A stretch of 64,000 bases of DNA from Prosthecobacter vanneervenii (GTDB lineage Bacteria > Verrucomicrobiota > Verrucomicrobiia > Verrucomicrobiales > Verrucomicrobiaceae): positions 115,695-179,694 of the forward strand of contig NZ_JACHIG010000002.1 in assembly GCF_014203095.1 (NCBI RefSeq), written 5' to 3'. A model generated the notes under the pieces. The model was not told the DNA's origin. It was given only the letters and a program-made list of their open reading frames with translations, and ran no database searches. The position numbers and the translations under genes are program-made. Positions 32,406 to 41,671 of the stretch are shown piece after piece; the stretch's first letter is position 1; each line of letters begins with the position of its first letter.

Positions 32406-32936
32406 ATGCCCGAATCCGCTAAAGCCAAAGGCCTCATGAGAAGGGATTTTGGCAACACGTGGAAACAGCTTCGATCCGTGCTGATCGCAGGCCTCATGAT
32501 TGGCGCTGTCGGAGCCGTGGGCATGGGCTTTGTGATACAGCATGAGGGCCGCCGTCCGGTCAATGTGGTGGATTTGCTGGCGGTTGCCCTGGGCATAGGT
32601 CTGATCACTCCTTTCTTTGTGCTGCCCACGCTGCTGGTGAGCATCCGGATCGAGGATGGCATGATCTCCCACTGGCTGTGCCGCCGCTGGAAGCTGAGCG
32701 AGGGGCGCGTGGATAGCCTGACGAAGGTGGAGATAGCCACCAACACGGGCGCGCGGTTTCATTTCTCCGACCGCAAGCCGATCTCCTTCATGGGGGCAGA
32801 TCTCATGATTTTGCAGGCGATGTGCGTGCACCTGATGGAGCTGAGGCCGGAGTTCAGGCAGTTCGTCTTTGGCAGGCGCGCGGTGATGATCCTGAAGACG
32901 GTGCAGATGATCCAGGGTAAGCGGAAGGAGGGGTGA
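32406..32936 (+). CDS. Small membrane protein of unknown function, 176 aa
   Basis: Two hydrophobic helices (LIAGLMIGAVGAVGMGFVI, about 24-44, and LAVALGIGLITPFFVLPTLLVSI, about 56-80) are followed by a soluble region (SHWLCRRWKLSEGRVDSLTKVEIATNTG to ELRPEFRQFVFGRR) with a PH-domain-like or DUF-like strand pattern. The ATG at 32406 is chosen because the upstream in-frame codons run through the terminator. No family recognised. Whether its transcription begins before or after the terminator is undecided. Confidence 0.55.
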   Translation: MPESAKAKGLMRRDFGNTWKQLRSVLIAGLMIGAVGAVGMGFVIQHEGRRPVNVVDLLAVALGIGLITPFFVLPTLLVSIRIEDGMISHWLCRRWKLSEGRVDSLTKVEIATNTGARFHFSDRKPISFMGADLMILQAMCVHLMELRPEFRQFVFGRRAVMILKTVQMIQGKRKEG

Positions 32937-32943
32937 GCCGGGT

Positions 32944-33006
32944 GAGTTCGAGTTCGAGTTCGAGTTCGAGGAAGAGGAAGAGGAAGAGGAAGAGGAAGAG
33001 GAAGAT
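32944..33006. repeat. Compound hexanucleotide microsatellite (GAGTTC)4 then (GAAGAG)5
   Basis: Four copies of GAGTTC at 32944-32967 run into GAG and then five copies of GAAGAG at 32971-33000 plus a partial copy. The right half is a 38-nt all-purine mirror-like tract. It sits between convergent gene ends (32936 and 33013), so copy changes would not shift an annotated frame. Confidence 0.95.
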
Positions 33007-33012
33007 CAGCAC

Positions 33013-34185
33013 TTAAAGTGCGCGGCGTTTCCTGAACTCCCCCGGTGTCATGCCGGCGCGCTTGCGGAAGGCCTCGGCCATGTACTGCGGGTGGGTGAAG
33101 CCGCAGCGGGCGGCGATGGCATCGAGCGTGAGATCGGTCTCCACCAGCAGTTTTTCCACGGCGGCAAAGCGGATGCGGTTGATCTCCTCCCCGGGGCTGC
33201 GGCCGATGAAGGTCTTCATGCGGCGCTCCAGCACGCTGCGGGAGAGCGCGGTCTCGCGCGCCACGCGGGCCACGTCGATCTGCTCGGTGGCGTGCTGACG
33301 GATGAAGCGGAGCGCAGCGGCGATGCGCGGATCTTCCACCGCGACGATGTCGCTGGACTGACGCACGACGATGTCTCCCGGGGCGAGCAAGTGCTGCTCG
33401 GCGGGCCGGGGGATGCGCTGCTTTTTCATCCACGCATCCAGCAGGCGTGCGGCCTCATACCCCACGGCCTGGCCGCGCAGGCGCACGCTGGAGAGCGGCG
33501 GGGAGGCGGTGTCGCAGAGCATGTTGTCATTTTCCGCGCCCACCACGGCCACCTCCTCCGGCACGGAGATGCCGGCACGGCGGGCGGCATCGAGCAGCCA
33601 GAAGCCGAGCTGGTCATTCACGGCAAAGACGCCCACCGGTTTTTCCAGCGAGACAAGCCACTCGGAGAGCGCGTGCTGGTGCTCGTCCCAGCGCAGGCGG
33701 CGGCTGGATTTGAACACGGAGCAGTCAAAGCCGTGGGCGCGCAGGGTTTTGACAAAGAAGGTGCAGCGCTCTTCAAAGAAGGCCTCCGAGGTGTCCTGGT
33801 AGCAGGCGAAGCGCTGAAAGCCGCGATTCCGCAGATGCTCGGCCACACGGGTGCCCACGATGCTGTTGTCCATGCCGACAAAGGGAAAGCTGTGCGGCAG
33901 CACGGTGGTGCGAAGCTCGATGACCGGTAGTTTGGTAGCCTTGAGCTGGCGTAGCAGCGCAGCATCCACGGTGCGGGAGAGGATGCCGTCCCCAGGCCAG
34001 TCTTTGAGCCAGTCTGGGAAGCGGCTGCGGAGATCGCGCGGCTCCAGATAGATCGACCACGGCCCGTGCTCCGCCACGTAACGGCGGACGCCGCGTACGA
34101 TATCGCGCCCGTAGGAGCGGGAGGTGTCGACAAGAACGGCTACCTGCGGGATGCGTGCGGGGGTGGTGCGGTGGGCCTGCGGCAT
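33013..34185 (-). CDS. XylR-like transcription regulator: sugar-binding domain plus AraC HTH, 390 aa
   Basis: The N-terminal part (about 15-280) is a LacI/PBP1-like sensor: VAVLVDTSRSYGRDIVRGVRRYVAE, FVGMDNSIVGTRVAEHLRNRGF, PVGVFAVNDQLGFWLLDAARRAGISVPEEVAVVG. The C-terminus (about 290-390) is an AraC double HTH: DVARVARETALSRSVLERRMKTFIGRSPGEEI and LDAIAARCGFTHPQYMAEAFRKRAGMTPGEF. This matches the E. coli XylR form. It senses a sugar-like ligand and probably controls the divergent YHYH gene, 113 bp away. The ATG at 34185 is preferred to a GTG 27 bp upstream. Confidence 0.87.
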   Translation of the reverse strand: MPQAHRTTPARIPQVAVLVDTSRSYGRDIVRGVRRYVAEHGPWSIYLEPRDLRSRFPDWLKDWPGDGILSRTVDAALLRQLKATKLPVIELRTTVLPHSFPFVGMDNSIVGTRVAEHLRNRGFQRFACYQDTSEAFFEERCTFFVKTLRAHGFDCSVFKSSRRLRWDEHQHALSEWLVSLEKPVGVFAVNDQLGFWLLDAARRAGISVPEEVAVVGAENDNMLCDTASPPLSSVRLRGQAVGYEAARLLDAWMKKQRIPRPAEQHLLAPGDIVVRQSSDIVAVEDPRIAAALRFIRQHATEQIDVARVARETALSRSVLERRMKTFIGRSPGEEINRIRFAAVEKLLVETDLTLDAIAARCGFTHPQYMAEAFRKRAGMTPGEFRKRRAL

Positions 34186-34298
34186 GGATGAGATGCAAAC
34201 TGGAATCTGCACGTGGAAGCAAGCAGGAAGAATGAACGCCCCCTGCGGAGGAATTATTTTTGTAACGAAACAACGGGCGCCGGCTTATTTTCAACAAC

Positions 34299-35237
34299 AT
34301 GCGACTCTCCCGAACCCATGCCTCCCCTACCCTGCTGCTGAGGGCAGGCTGCACCGCCCTCGTGTCTGTCTGTCTGGCGGCCTCGTCACAGCTGCCACCC
34401 AATGAGGTAAAGATCTCCACCGACGGAGAGTACCGGCGCATTCAGGCTAATGGCATCCCAGACCACGCGCCGGGACAGTTTCCGAACCGGCACAACCCGA
34501 ACGTGATCGGGCCGCAGAGCTATGACTACAAGGTGCCGCTGCACCCGAAGCTGACGGAGAAGCCGGTGCCGTACCGCATGCAGCCCTTTGGCATCGGGGT
34601 GAATGGCGTCGTGTTTGACCCCTTTGCCGCGGAGTGGTGGCAGGGCGATCCGGCCTGGCAGTACGAGCCGCATGGCGGAGCCATCGATCTGGGGCTGGAC
34701 TCCAGCAATGCGCATGTGCAGCCTAATGGAGCGTACCATTACCACGGCATCCCGAACGGACTGATCGAAAAGCTGGCGGGCGATCAGAAGAAAATGGTGC
34801 TCGTCGGCTGGGCGGCGGACGGCTTCCCCATCTACGGCCCCTATGCCTACAGCGAGGCGATGAATGCGGAGAGTCCGGTGAAAAAGATGGTGCCCAGCTA
34901 TGGGGTGAAAGCGGGCACGCGCCCGGCTGGATCTCCCGGCGGCAAGTATGACGGCGCCTTTGTGCAGGACTACGAATACGTGGAGGGCAAAGGCGACCTG
35001 GATGCCAGCAACGGACGCTACGGAGTGACGCCTGAGTTTCCCCAAGGCACCTACTACTACGTGCTGACAGATGCCTACCCGTATGTGCCACGCCAGTTTG
35101 CCGGCACGCCGGACGCCAGTTTTGCCCGTCGCGGCCCTCCGGGTGGTGGCTTTGGCCCTCCAGGACGTGGCCGTCGCGGCGGACCGGGCGGCATGCGCCC
35201 GCCAGGGCCTCCGGGATTTGGCCCGCCGCCGTTTTGA
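34299..35237 (+). CDS. Secreted YHYH-domain protein with Gly/Pro-rich tail, 312 aa
   Basis: A signal peptide (1-30) precedes the YHYH domain, with the signature AYHYHGIPN at about 145-153 and VLVGWAADGFPIYGPYAY after it. The tail (about 276-312) is low complexity: RRGPPGGGFGPPGRGRRGG, ending FGPPPF. YHYH proteins are exported and of unsettled function, often found with polysaccharide or metal systems. The divergent XylR-like regulator probably controls it. The tail may be a surface-attachment or flexible segment. Confidence 0.8.
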   Translation: MRLSRTHASPTLLLRAGCTALVSVCLAASSQLPPNEVKISTDGEYRRIQANGIPDHAPGQFPNRHNPNVIGPQSYDYKVPLHPKLTEKPVPYRMQPFGIGVNGVVFDPFAAEWWQGDPAWQYEPHGGAIDLGLDSSNAHVQPNGAYHYHGIPNGLIEKLAGDQKKMVLVGWAADGFPIYGPYAYSEAMNAESPVKKMVPSYGVKAGTRPAGSPGGKYDGAFVQDYEYVEGKGDLDASNGRYGVTPEFPQGTYYYVLTDAYPYVPRQFAGTPDASFARRGPPGGGFGPPGRGRRGGPGGMRPPGPPGFGPPPF

Positions 35238-35284
35238 TGCTGCCCAGTTGCGGTGACACGGGACTCCTTTATGGGTGATGTCGA

Positions 35285-37825
35285 ATGACCGACCACCCGC
35301 TGCTGCGCCGACTGCCGAAATCCACCGACTGCTCCAATGACGAACTGCTGGCGGCGTTTCTGGACTACGTGGCGGAGAAGAATCTGGAGCTGTACCCCGC
35401 GCAGGAAGAGGCGGTGCTGGAGCTGTTTGATGATCGCAATGTGATCCTGAACACGCCCACGGGATCGGGCAAATCGCTGGTGGCGCTGGCGCTGCATTTC
35501 CGCTCTCTGGCGCGGGGGCGGCGGTCAGTGTACACCTGCCCGATCAAGGCGCTGGTGAATGAAAAGTTTCTCTCCCTGTGCCGCGACTTTGGCCCTGAGA
35601 ATGTGGGCATGGCCACTGGCGATGCCACGGTGAACCGCAGCGCGCCCATCCTCTGCTGCACGGCGGAGATTCTGGCGAACTACGCCCTGCGCGACGGAGC
35701 TAATGCGCCCTTCCGCGAGGTGATCATGGATGAATTCCACTACTACTCGGACCGCGAGCGTGGCGTGGCCTGGCAGGTGCCTTTGCTGACGATGAGCAAC
35801 GCGCGCTTTCTGCTGATGTCCGCCACAATGGGCGGCTCTGATTTTTTCAAAGAGAAGCTCAGCACGTTGACGAAGGCCGAGACGACCGTGGTGGCAGCTT
35901 ATGAACGGCCGGTGCCGCTGGAGTTTAGCTACGCGCAGACATCCGTAGATGTGACGCTGCAGGAGCTGGTGGCGGCAAACAAGGCACCGGTGTACCTGGT
36001 GCACTTCACGCAGAACGAGGCCGCGCAGGCGGCGCAGGATCTGATGAGCCTGAACTTTTGCAGCACGGCGGAGAAGGCCGCGATCAAGGAGGCGCTGGTG
36101 GGGTCCAAGTTCACGAGCCCTTACGGCAAGGAGGTGAAGAAGTACCTGAGCCACGGCGTGGGCATCCACCACGCGGGGCTACTGCCAAAGTATCGCGTGC
36201 TGGTGGAGAAGCTGGCGCAGCGCGGGCTGCTGAAGGTCATCTGCGGCACGGACACGCTGGGCGTGGGTGTGAACGTGCCCATCCGCACCGTGCTGCTGAC
36301 GCGGCTGAGCAAGTACGGCGGCGAGAAGGTGGCCACGCTGAGTGCGCGGGATTTTCACCAGATCACCGGACGTGCAGGACGGCGCGGCTATGACGATGTG
36401 GGCTACGTCGTGTGCCAGGCGCCTGAGCATGTGATCGAGAATGCGAAGATGGAGGCCAAGGCCGCAGGCGATGTGAAGAAGCTGCGCAAGATGGTGAAGA
36501 AAAAAGCGCCGGAGGGCTTTGTGGGCTGGAACGAGGACACCTACAAAAAGCTGCAAAACGCTGCGCCGGAGCCGCTGGCCTCACGCTTTCAGGTTTCCCA
36601 TGGCATGCTGCTGCAGGTGCTGAGCCGCAAGGGGGATGCCTGCGCAGCCATGCGGCAGCTCATTGCGGACTCGCATGAAACGACGAATGCGAGGAAGCAG
36701 CACGAGAAGCGCGCGTGGGAGCTTTTCCGCGCGCTGGTGCAGCGCAAGATCATCGGGATCATTCCGCCGAAGCAACGCGATGCACAGGGCACCAAGCTGC
36801 AGCTGAATGTGGAGCTGCAGGAGGATTTCTCGCTCAACTACACGCTCTCCCTGTATCTCATCGACACGCTGGCGCTGATTGATCCCGCCTCGCCCACTTA
36901 CGCGGCGGATGTGCTGACGCTGTGCGAGGCCATTTTGGAAAACCCTGACATCATCCTGCGCAAGCAGCTCGATCAGGTGAAGACCGAGGCCATGACGACG
37001 ATGAAGAATGAAGGCGTGCCGTATGAGGAGCGCATCGCGCGGCTGGAGGAGCTGGAGTATCCGAAGCCCTGCCGCGACTTCATCTACAGCACCTTCAACG
37101 CGTTCAGCGAGGTGCACCCGTGGATCGGCCAGGAGAACATCCGGCCCAAGAGCATCGCGCGGGAGATGTTTGAGAACTTCCGCAGCTTCAGCGACTACAT
37201 CAACGACTACGAGCTGCACCGCGCCGAGGGCGTGCTGCTGCGCCACCTTTCCAGCGTGCACAAGGTGCTGGCGCAGACGGTGCCGGAGAATTTTAAAAAC
37301 GAGCCCGTGCAGGAGATGGAGGCCTGGCTGGCCGGCGTGCTGCGCGGCACCGACTCCAGCCTGCTGGATGAATGGGAGCGCATGCGCGACCCGAACTTCA
37401 AGCCGGACGAGGTGGTGGAAAAACGTGAGGAGGCACCGGACATCACGCGCAACAAACGAGAGTTCACCGCGCTCATCCGCACGGAGATCTTCCGCTTCCT
37501 GCGTCCTCTTTCTCTGGAGAACTACGCCGCCGCCGCAGCCACCGTGACAGGTGGCGTGAACGCCGATGCTCTGGCTGCGATGATGGACCCGTACTACGCC
37601 GAGCACGAGCGCATCCGCCTGGACAACGAAGCCCGCAACGGAAGGCACACCTACGTGGAACCGAGCGAGGACCAGAAAACCTGGCGCGTGTGCCAGGTGC
37701 TGATCGATCCCGAGGAGCTGAACGACTGGCAGGCGGAGTTCAGCGTGGATCTCGCTCAAGCACGCGAAGATGGAAAGCCGACGCTGGTGCTGAAAAGCGT
37801 GGGAAGGGTGGGTAGCTCATCATAG
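35285..37825 (+). CDS. Ski2-like DEAD/DEAH-box helicase with DUF3516-type C-terminus, 846 aa
   Basis: Motif I TPTGSGKS (58-64), motif II DEFH (149-152) and motif III SAT (in LLMSATMGG) lie in the first RecA domain. The second carries [30 protein letters not shown] and motif [14 protein letters not shown]. The C-terminal half (about 450-846) is helical and resembles DUF3516, which is found in bacterial Ski2-like RNA helicases. It would unwind RNA or DNA with ATP. No exonuclease partner is adjacent. The 47-bp gap to the YHYH gene shows no structure. Confidence 0.87.
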   Translation: MTDHPLLRRLPKSTDCSNDELLAAFLDYVAEKNLELYPAQEEAVLELFDDRNVILNTPTGSGKSLVALALHFRSLARGRRSVYTCPIKALVNEKFLSLCRDFGPENVGMATGDATVNRSAPILCCTAEILANYALRDGANAPFREVIMDEFHYYSDRERGVAWQVPLLTMSNARFLLMSATMGGSDFFKEKLSTLTKAETTVVAAYERPVPLEFSYAQTSVDVTLQELVAANKAPVYLVHFTQNEAAQAAQDLMSLNFCSTAEKAAIKEALVGSKFTSPYGKEVKKYLSHGVGIHHAGLLPKYRVLVEKLAQRGLLKVICGTDTLGVGVNVPIRTVLLTRLSKYGGEKVATLSARDFHQITGRAGRRGYDDVGYVVCQAPEHVIENAKMEAKAAGDVKKLRKMVKKKAPEGFVGWNEDTYKKLQNAAPEPLASRFQVSHGMLLQVLSRKGDACAAMRQLIADSHETTNARKQHEKRAWELFRALVQRKIIGIIPPKQRDAQGTKLQLNVELQEDFSLNYTLSLYLIDTLALIDPASPTYAADVLTLCEAILENPDIILRKQLDQVKTEAMTTMKNEGVPYEERIARLEELEYPKPCRDFIYSTFNAFSEVHPWIGQENIRPKSIAREMFENFRSFSDYINDYELHRAEGVLLRHLSSVHKVLAQTVPENFKNEPVQEMEAWLAGVLRGTDSSLLDEWERMRDPNFKPDEVVEKREEAPDITRNKREFTALIRTEIFRFLRPLSLENYAAAAATVTGGVNADALAAMMDPYYAEHERIRLDNEARNGRHTYVEPSEDQKTWRVCQVLIDPEELNDWQAEFSVDLAQAREDGKPTLVLKSVGRVGSSS

Positions 37826-37831
37826 TTGCTT

Positions 37832-37879
37832 AGTTGCGCCGCAACTGAGGTTTTTCCGGACCAGTTGCAGCGCAACTGG
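37832..37879. repeat. Two tandem copies of a palindromic element between convergent genes
   Basis: The first palindrome is AGTTGCGCCGCAACT (37832-37846), followed by GAGGTTTTT. The second is CCAGTTGCAGCGCAACTGG (37861-37879), followed by GCTACTTTTCC. The second copy matches the element at 62819-62837 including its flank CTACTTT. It lies between the helicase end (37825) and the nasA end (37881), so it probably also serves as a terminator for both. Confidence 0.85.
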
Positions 37880-37880
37880 G

Positions 37881-40073
37881 CTACTTTTCCACCCGCACCG
37901 CCGAGTGCTTGTAGCTGGGCTGGCGACTATGCGGATCAAACGACGCATGCGTGAGCTGGTTCACGCGCGGATCGTGCATGGGCAGGAACACCTCTCCCGG
38001 CCGCACGCAGGTGGTGAGGCGGGCTTTGGCGGTGAGTTCGGCGCGCTTGGAAATGACACGCACCTGCATGCCATCGCGAATGCCGAGCGCATCGGCATCC
38101 TGAGGATGGAGATCCAGCATAAGCTCCTGCGGCATCATCTTGGCCAGCACGGCGGACTTCCGTGTGCGCGTCTCAGTGTGCCACTGCGCGCTGGTGCCAC
38201 GGCCGGTGATGAGCACGAGCGGATACTCCGTGCTGCGCTGCTCGGGGATGGGCTGCGGAGCCTCGAAGACGAACCTGGCGCGTTTGTCGGGCGTGTAAAA
38301 CTTCCCATCCTCAAACAAGCGGCGCTCCTTCCAGGTGGTGGCCTTGAACTTGGCGGCGTCATCCTTGCTGAGCGGCCACTGCACACCACCGGATTTATGC
38401 ACCATCTCATGGCCGGAGATACCAGAGATGTCGCAGGGCTGGCCCTCGGTGCAGCGCTGCAGCACGCGAAAGACAGACTCCGGGGTGCTCCAGGCGCGGA
38501 AGAGATCTTCGCAGCCCCAATAGTGGGCGATGAGGCGGAAGATGTGGAAGTCTGCGAGCGCCTGACCGGGAGCGCGACGCACCTTGGGGCTGTAGCCGAT
38601 GCGGCGCTCGCTGTTGATAAAGCAGCCGTCCTTTTCCCCCCAGCCTGCTGCGGGCAGCACGAGGTGGGCGCGCTTCGCCGTCTCGGTGCTGCAGTACATG
38701 TCCTGCACGACGATGAAGTCGAGCTTGTCGAGGATGCGGTTGATCTCGTTCTGGTCGATCCACGAGTGGCTCGGATTGGTGGCCACAAACCACAGGGCTT
38801 TCACCGTGCCTTCATCGGCGGCCTTGAGGATCTGGTCATACGCCAGGCTGGGGCAGTCGGGTATGCGCTCCACGGGAATGCCTGTGGCAGTGGCGACTTT
38901 TTCACGATGGCGCGGATTGCGGAAGTCGTGACCTCCCAGCAGATTTGTGGTGTTGGAGAAGAGGCGCGATCCCATGGCATTGCACTGCCCGGTGATGGAG
39001 TTGGCCCCGGTGCCGGGCTTGCCGATGTTTCCGGTCATCAATGCCAGATTGATGATGGCCTGGGCGGTGCGTGTGGCCTGATGCCCCTGGTTCACCCCCA
39101 TCGTCCACCAGAAGGAGACGCGCGGCGTGCCGTGGATGATGGTCTGCGAGAAATGCACAAGGCGATGCACGCTAATGCCCGTCTCCTGCGAGACGCGTGC
39201 GGGATGAAAGTCGGCGAGGAATTTTTGAAACTCATCAAAGCCTGTGGTGTGCTGCTCGACAAAGGAGGTGTCCACTCCACCGTCGCGAATGATGAGATGG
39301 GCGATGCCGTAAAGGAGGGCGAGGTCGCTTTTAGGTTTGATGGCATAATGCTGCGTGGCGGCCATGGCCGTCTCCGTGGCACGGGGATCGACGACGATGA
39401 TCTGCGGGTTGCGCTTGTTGCGCAGCACACGCTGCCACATGATGGGATGGGCGATGCAGGGATTGGCCCCGATGAAGACGAGCACGTCGCTCTCCTCAAA
39501 GTCCGCGTAGGTGAATGGCGGCGCATCAAAGCCGAAGCTCTCCTTGTAGGCGGTGACGGCAGTGGCCATGCACTGGCGAGTGTTGCCATCGCCATGGATC
39601 ATGCCCATGCCAAACTTGGCCAGCGCGCCAAGGTAGGCCATCTCCTCAAACATGATCTGCCCGGTGCTGATGAAGGCGGCGGCTTCGGGGCCGTGCTTGT
39701 CCAGCACGGTGCGCATCTGATCGCAGAAATAACGGAGTGCGGTGTCCCAGTCCACCTCTCTCCCATGCAACAGTGGCATGCGGGCGCGGTCGGGCGCATC
39801 GAGCACGCTGAGCGCCTCCCAGCCTTTGGGGCAGGCGGTGCCGATGTTGACAGGATAGTCGGGGTCCGGGGTGAGATTGACCGCAGTGCCGTCTTTGAGA
39901 TGCACCTTCAATCCGCAGCCGGTGGAGCAGAAACCGCAGACGGCTTTTGTAGCGGCGTCTGGCAGCAGATGCGCGGGCACCTGACCGAGCCCGAAGCGCG
40001 CGGGCTCGCGCACAAGATCGGCGGTGAGCGGGCCATCCCACTCGCGCAAGGTCATGGCGGGCAGTTTCATCAT
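37881..40073 (-). CDS. nasA: Assimilatory nitrate reductase catalytic subunit, molybdopterin type, 730 aa
   Basis: The N-terminal [4Fe-4S] site is C46, C49, C53 and C81. The bis-MGD molybdenum ligand is likely C168 in [10 protein letters not shown]. Typical blocks follow: [49 protein letters not shown] and [20 protein letters not shown]. No Tat signal, so it reduces nitrate to nitrite in the cytoplasm. It lacks the C-terminal BFD-type [2Fe-2S] domain of some NasA proteins. It is the last gene of the minus-strand nitrate cluster and starts 2 bp after the DmsBC-like gene, its probable electron donor. Confidence 0.92.
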   Translation of the reverse strand: MMKLPAMTLREWDGPLTADLVREPARFGLGQVPAHLLPDAATKAVCGFCSTGCGLKVHLKDGTAVNLTPDPDYPVNIGTACPKGWEALSVLDAPDRARMPLLHGREVDWDTALRYFCDQMRTVLDKHGPEAAAFISTGQIMFEEMAYLGALAKFGMGMIHGDGNTRQCMATAVTAYKESFGFDAPPFTYADFEESDVLVFIGANPCIAHPIMWQRVLRNKRNPQIIVVDPRATETAMAATQHYAIKPKSDLALLYGIAHLIIRDGGVDTSFVEQHTTGFDEFQKFLADFHPARVSQETGISVHRLVHFSQTIIHGTPRVSFWWTMGVNQGHQATRTAQAIINLALMTGNIGKPGTGANSITGQCNAMGSRLFSNTTNLLGGHDFRNPRHREKVATATGIPVERIPDCPSLAYDQILKAADEGTVKALWFVATNPSHSWIDQNEINRILDKLDFIVVQDMYCSTETAKRAHLVLPAAGWGEKDGCFINSERRIGYSPKVRRAPGQALADFHIFRLIAHYWGCEDLFRAWSTPESVFRVLQRCTEGQPCDISGISGHEMVHKSGGVQWPLSKDDAAKFKATTWKERRLFEDGKFYTPDKRARFVFEAPQPIPEQRSTEYPLVLITGRGTSAQWHTETRTRKSAVLAKMMPQELMLDLHPQDADALGIRDGMQVRVISKRAELTAKARLTTCVRPGEVFLPMHDPRVNQLTHASFDPHSRQPSYKHSAVRVEK

Positions 40074-40075
40074 GG

Positions 40076-41668
40076 TCAGTTTCCTGGCATTTTAGAGCCT
40101 GCGGCGGCGGTGAAGAAATAAAGCCTCTCGATGAGCTGGCTGCCAAAGGTGAGCAGCAGAGAGAGGGTGAACATCCAGTGGGCTGCGGCACCACCGGCGA
40201 TGGTCACCGGTATGAGCAGGCCTGTGGCGATGAGCAGCAGGCCGCGTGCCTCAATGCGCCGGGAAAGATGCCGCTGCATGATGCGCGCGGATTTGTGCCA
40301 GAGGCAGGATTCATTCGCCAGCGCACGACGGTAGGAGGAGATCTCCCACAGGGACAGAGTCCAGCGGAAGAGCAGGACCAGCGCCATGGCCCAAGTGGCG
40401 GCACTGATGCCGGCCCAATGCCACACAGCAGCGCACAATCCAGCACCCAGCAGCAGCGTGGTGCCGATGAATTTGACGCTCACATTTTTCAGTGACCAGA
40501 ACGGCCTGCGTGTGTCCACATAGACCATCACGGAGCACCACACGGCCAGCAAAGCGGCGAAAGCAGTACCGGTGACGGCGAGGCGCATCCACTCGATGTT
40601 TCCGAGCCACCAGGTGGCAGCAATGGTCATGCCGCCTGCGGGCAGCGCACCAAAAGCCATAATCTCTCGCGAGAGCCATGACCTGCGCCAGCCAAGGAAA
40701 GCGCGCCAGGCTTTCAGCGGCTGGCCGAGATGCAGCGTGCTGAGGCCCACGCCAGCCAGTCCCGCCACGAGTGCGAAGGCGCTGGTGACGGCAGCCTGCT
40801 GGAGTGTGAGCCAGTGCAGCCACATGGCCGCGGCGCAGAAGGTGAAGGCTCCGGCGCTCATCTGCGTGAGCACGAGCATCCATGCGAGGGGATCGTGATG
40901 ACCGTGATCCAGGTCCAGCCGCCCGGCGTCGGCTGCCTGTGCGGCGGACGGCACCGGCTGCGTGGAGACATAGGTGGTGGTGGGGCGTGTGTAGCTGGAA
41001 TCAAACGCGCCCGCGATCATTCTACCATGATCTGGCACAGCATCGAGCTTCACGACTTTGATCTTGATGGCTTCATTCGGGCAGGACTGCACGCATGCGG
41101 GGGCCTCTCCTTCAGCGAGGCGGCCCTGGCACATGTCGCATTTGCGCACGATGCCGCGCTTGAGATTGAACTTCGGCACATCATAGGGGCATTTCAAAAT
41201 GCAGTAGCTGCAGCCGATGCATTGGTCGTCCAGATGACGAACGATGCCGGTGGTGCTGTCTTTGTCATAGGCCAGCACGGGGCAGCCCTCTGCGCAGGCG
41301 GGGTCGGCGCAGTGATGGCAGGCGGTGGTGACGGTCTGCAGATAAGGCTGCTTTCGCGTCCCCACGAGCAGGCCCATGTCCCGCCAGCTTTCGCCTTCAT
41401 CCAGTCCATTGAGGGAATGACAGGCGGCCACGCAGGCCTTGCAGCCGGTGCAGGCGTCGAGATTCACCTCAAAGGCATACTGCTCTCCCGACTGCGGCTT
41501 GCTCAGCGGGATCAGGTGCGTGAAGCGCTCCCGTACGGAGCGGGAGTCGTATTCTTCGGAGAAGAGAGCGACGGGGGTGCGGAGCGTCTGCTGCTCGCGG
41601 AGCGCGGCGTCAATGATGCTGACGCCGGAGCCTCCGGCTGAGATTGAGCGCTCCATGTCGCGAATCAT
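40076..41668 (-). CDS. Fused DmsB-like ferredoxin and DmsC-like membrane anchor, 530 aa
   Basis: Residues 1-215 hold four [4Fe-4S] clusters: C73/76/79/83, C117/120/125/129, C150/153/156/160 and C177/180/192/196. From about 250 on, seven or eight membrane helices with a DmsC pattern follow ([29 protein letters not shown]). In DMSO reductases DmsB and DmsC are separate and pass electrons from quinol to a molybdopterin subunit. Here one chain does both, coded directly before nasA, so it is likely a quinol-to-NasA electron link on the inner face of the membrane. Start at 41668, with GGAGG at the end of the nitrite reductase gene. Confidence 0.87.
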   Translation of the reverse strand: MIRDMERSISAGGSGVSIIDAALREQQTLRTPVALFSEEYDSRSVRERFTHLIPLSKPQSGEQYAFEVNLDACTGCKACVAACHSLNGLDEGESWRDMGLLVGTRKQPYLQTVTTACHHCADPACAEGCPVLAYDKDSTTGIVRHLDDQCIGCSYCILKCPYDVPKFNLKRGIVRKCDMCQGRLAEGEAPACVQSCPNEAIKIKVVKLDAVPDHGRMIAGAFDSSYTRPTTTYVSTQPVPSAAQAADAGRLDLDHGHHDPLAWMLVLTQMSAGAFTFCAAAMWLHWLTLQQAAVTSAFALVAGLAGVGLSTLHLGQPLKAWRAFLGWRRSWLSREIMAFGALPAGGMTIAATWWLGNIEWMRLAVTGTAFAALLAVWCSVMVYVDTRRPFWSLKNVSVKFIGTTLLLGAGLCAAVWHWAGISAATWAMALVLLFRWTLSLWEISSYRRALANESCLWHKSARIMQRHLSRRIEARGLLLIATGLLIPVTIAGGAAAHWMFTLSLLLTFGSQLIERLYFFTAAAGSKMPGN

Positions 41669-41671
41669 GGC

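Noticed and set aside
32759-33433. Minus-strand frame that reads through the microsatellite (PLPLPL and RTRTRT)
   Set aside because: It is an out-of-frame reading of the XylR-like gene extended into repeat DNA; no start context or domain supports it.
37905-40121. A 738-codon open frame on the plus strand, opposite nasA
   Set aside because: It is the antisense shadow of the GC-rich nasA gene. Its translation is rich in Gly, His, Arg and Ala, with no coherent domain. The nasA reading has all motifs.
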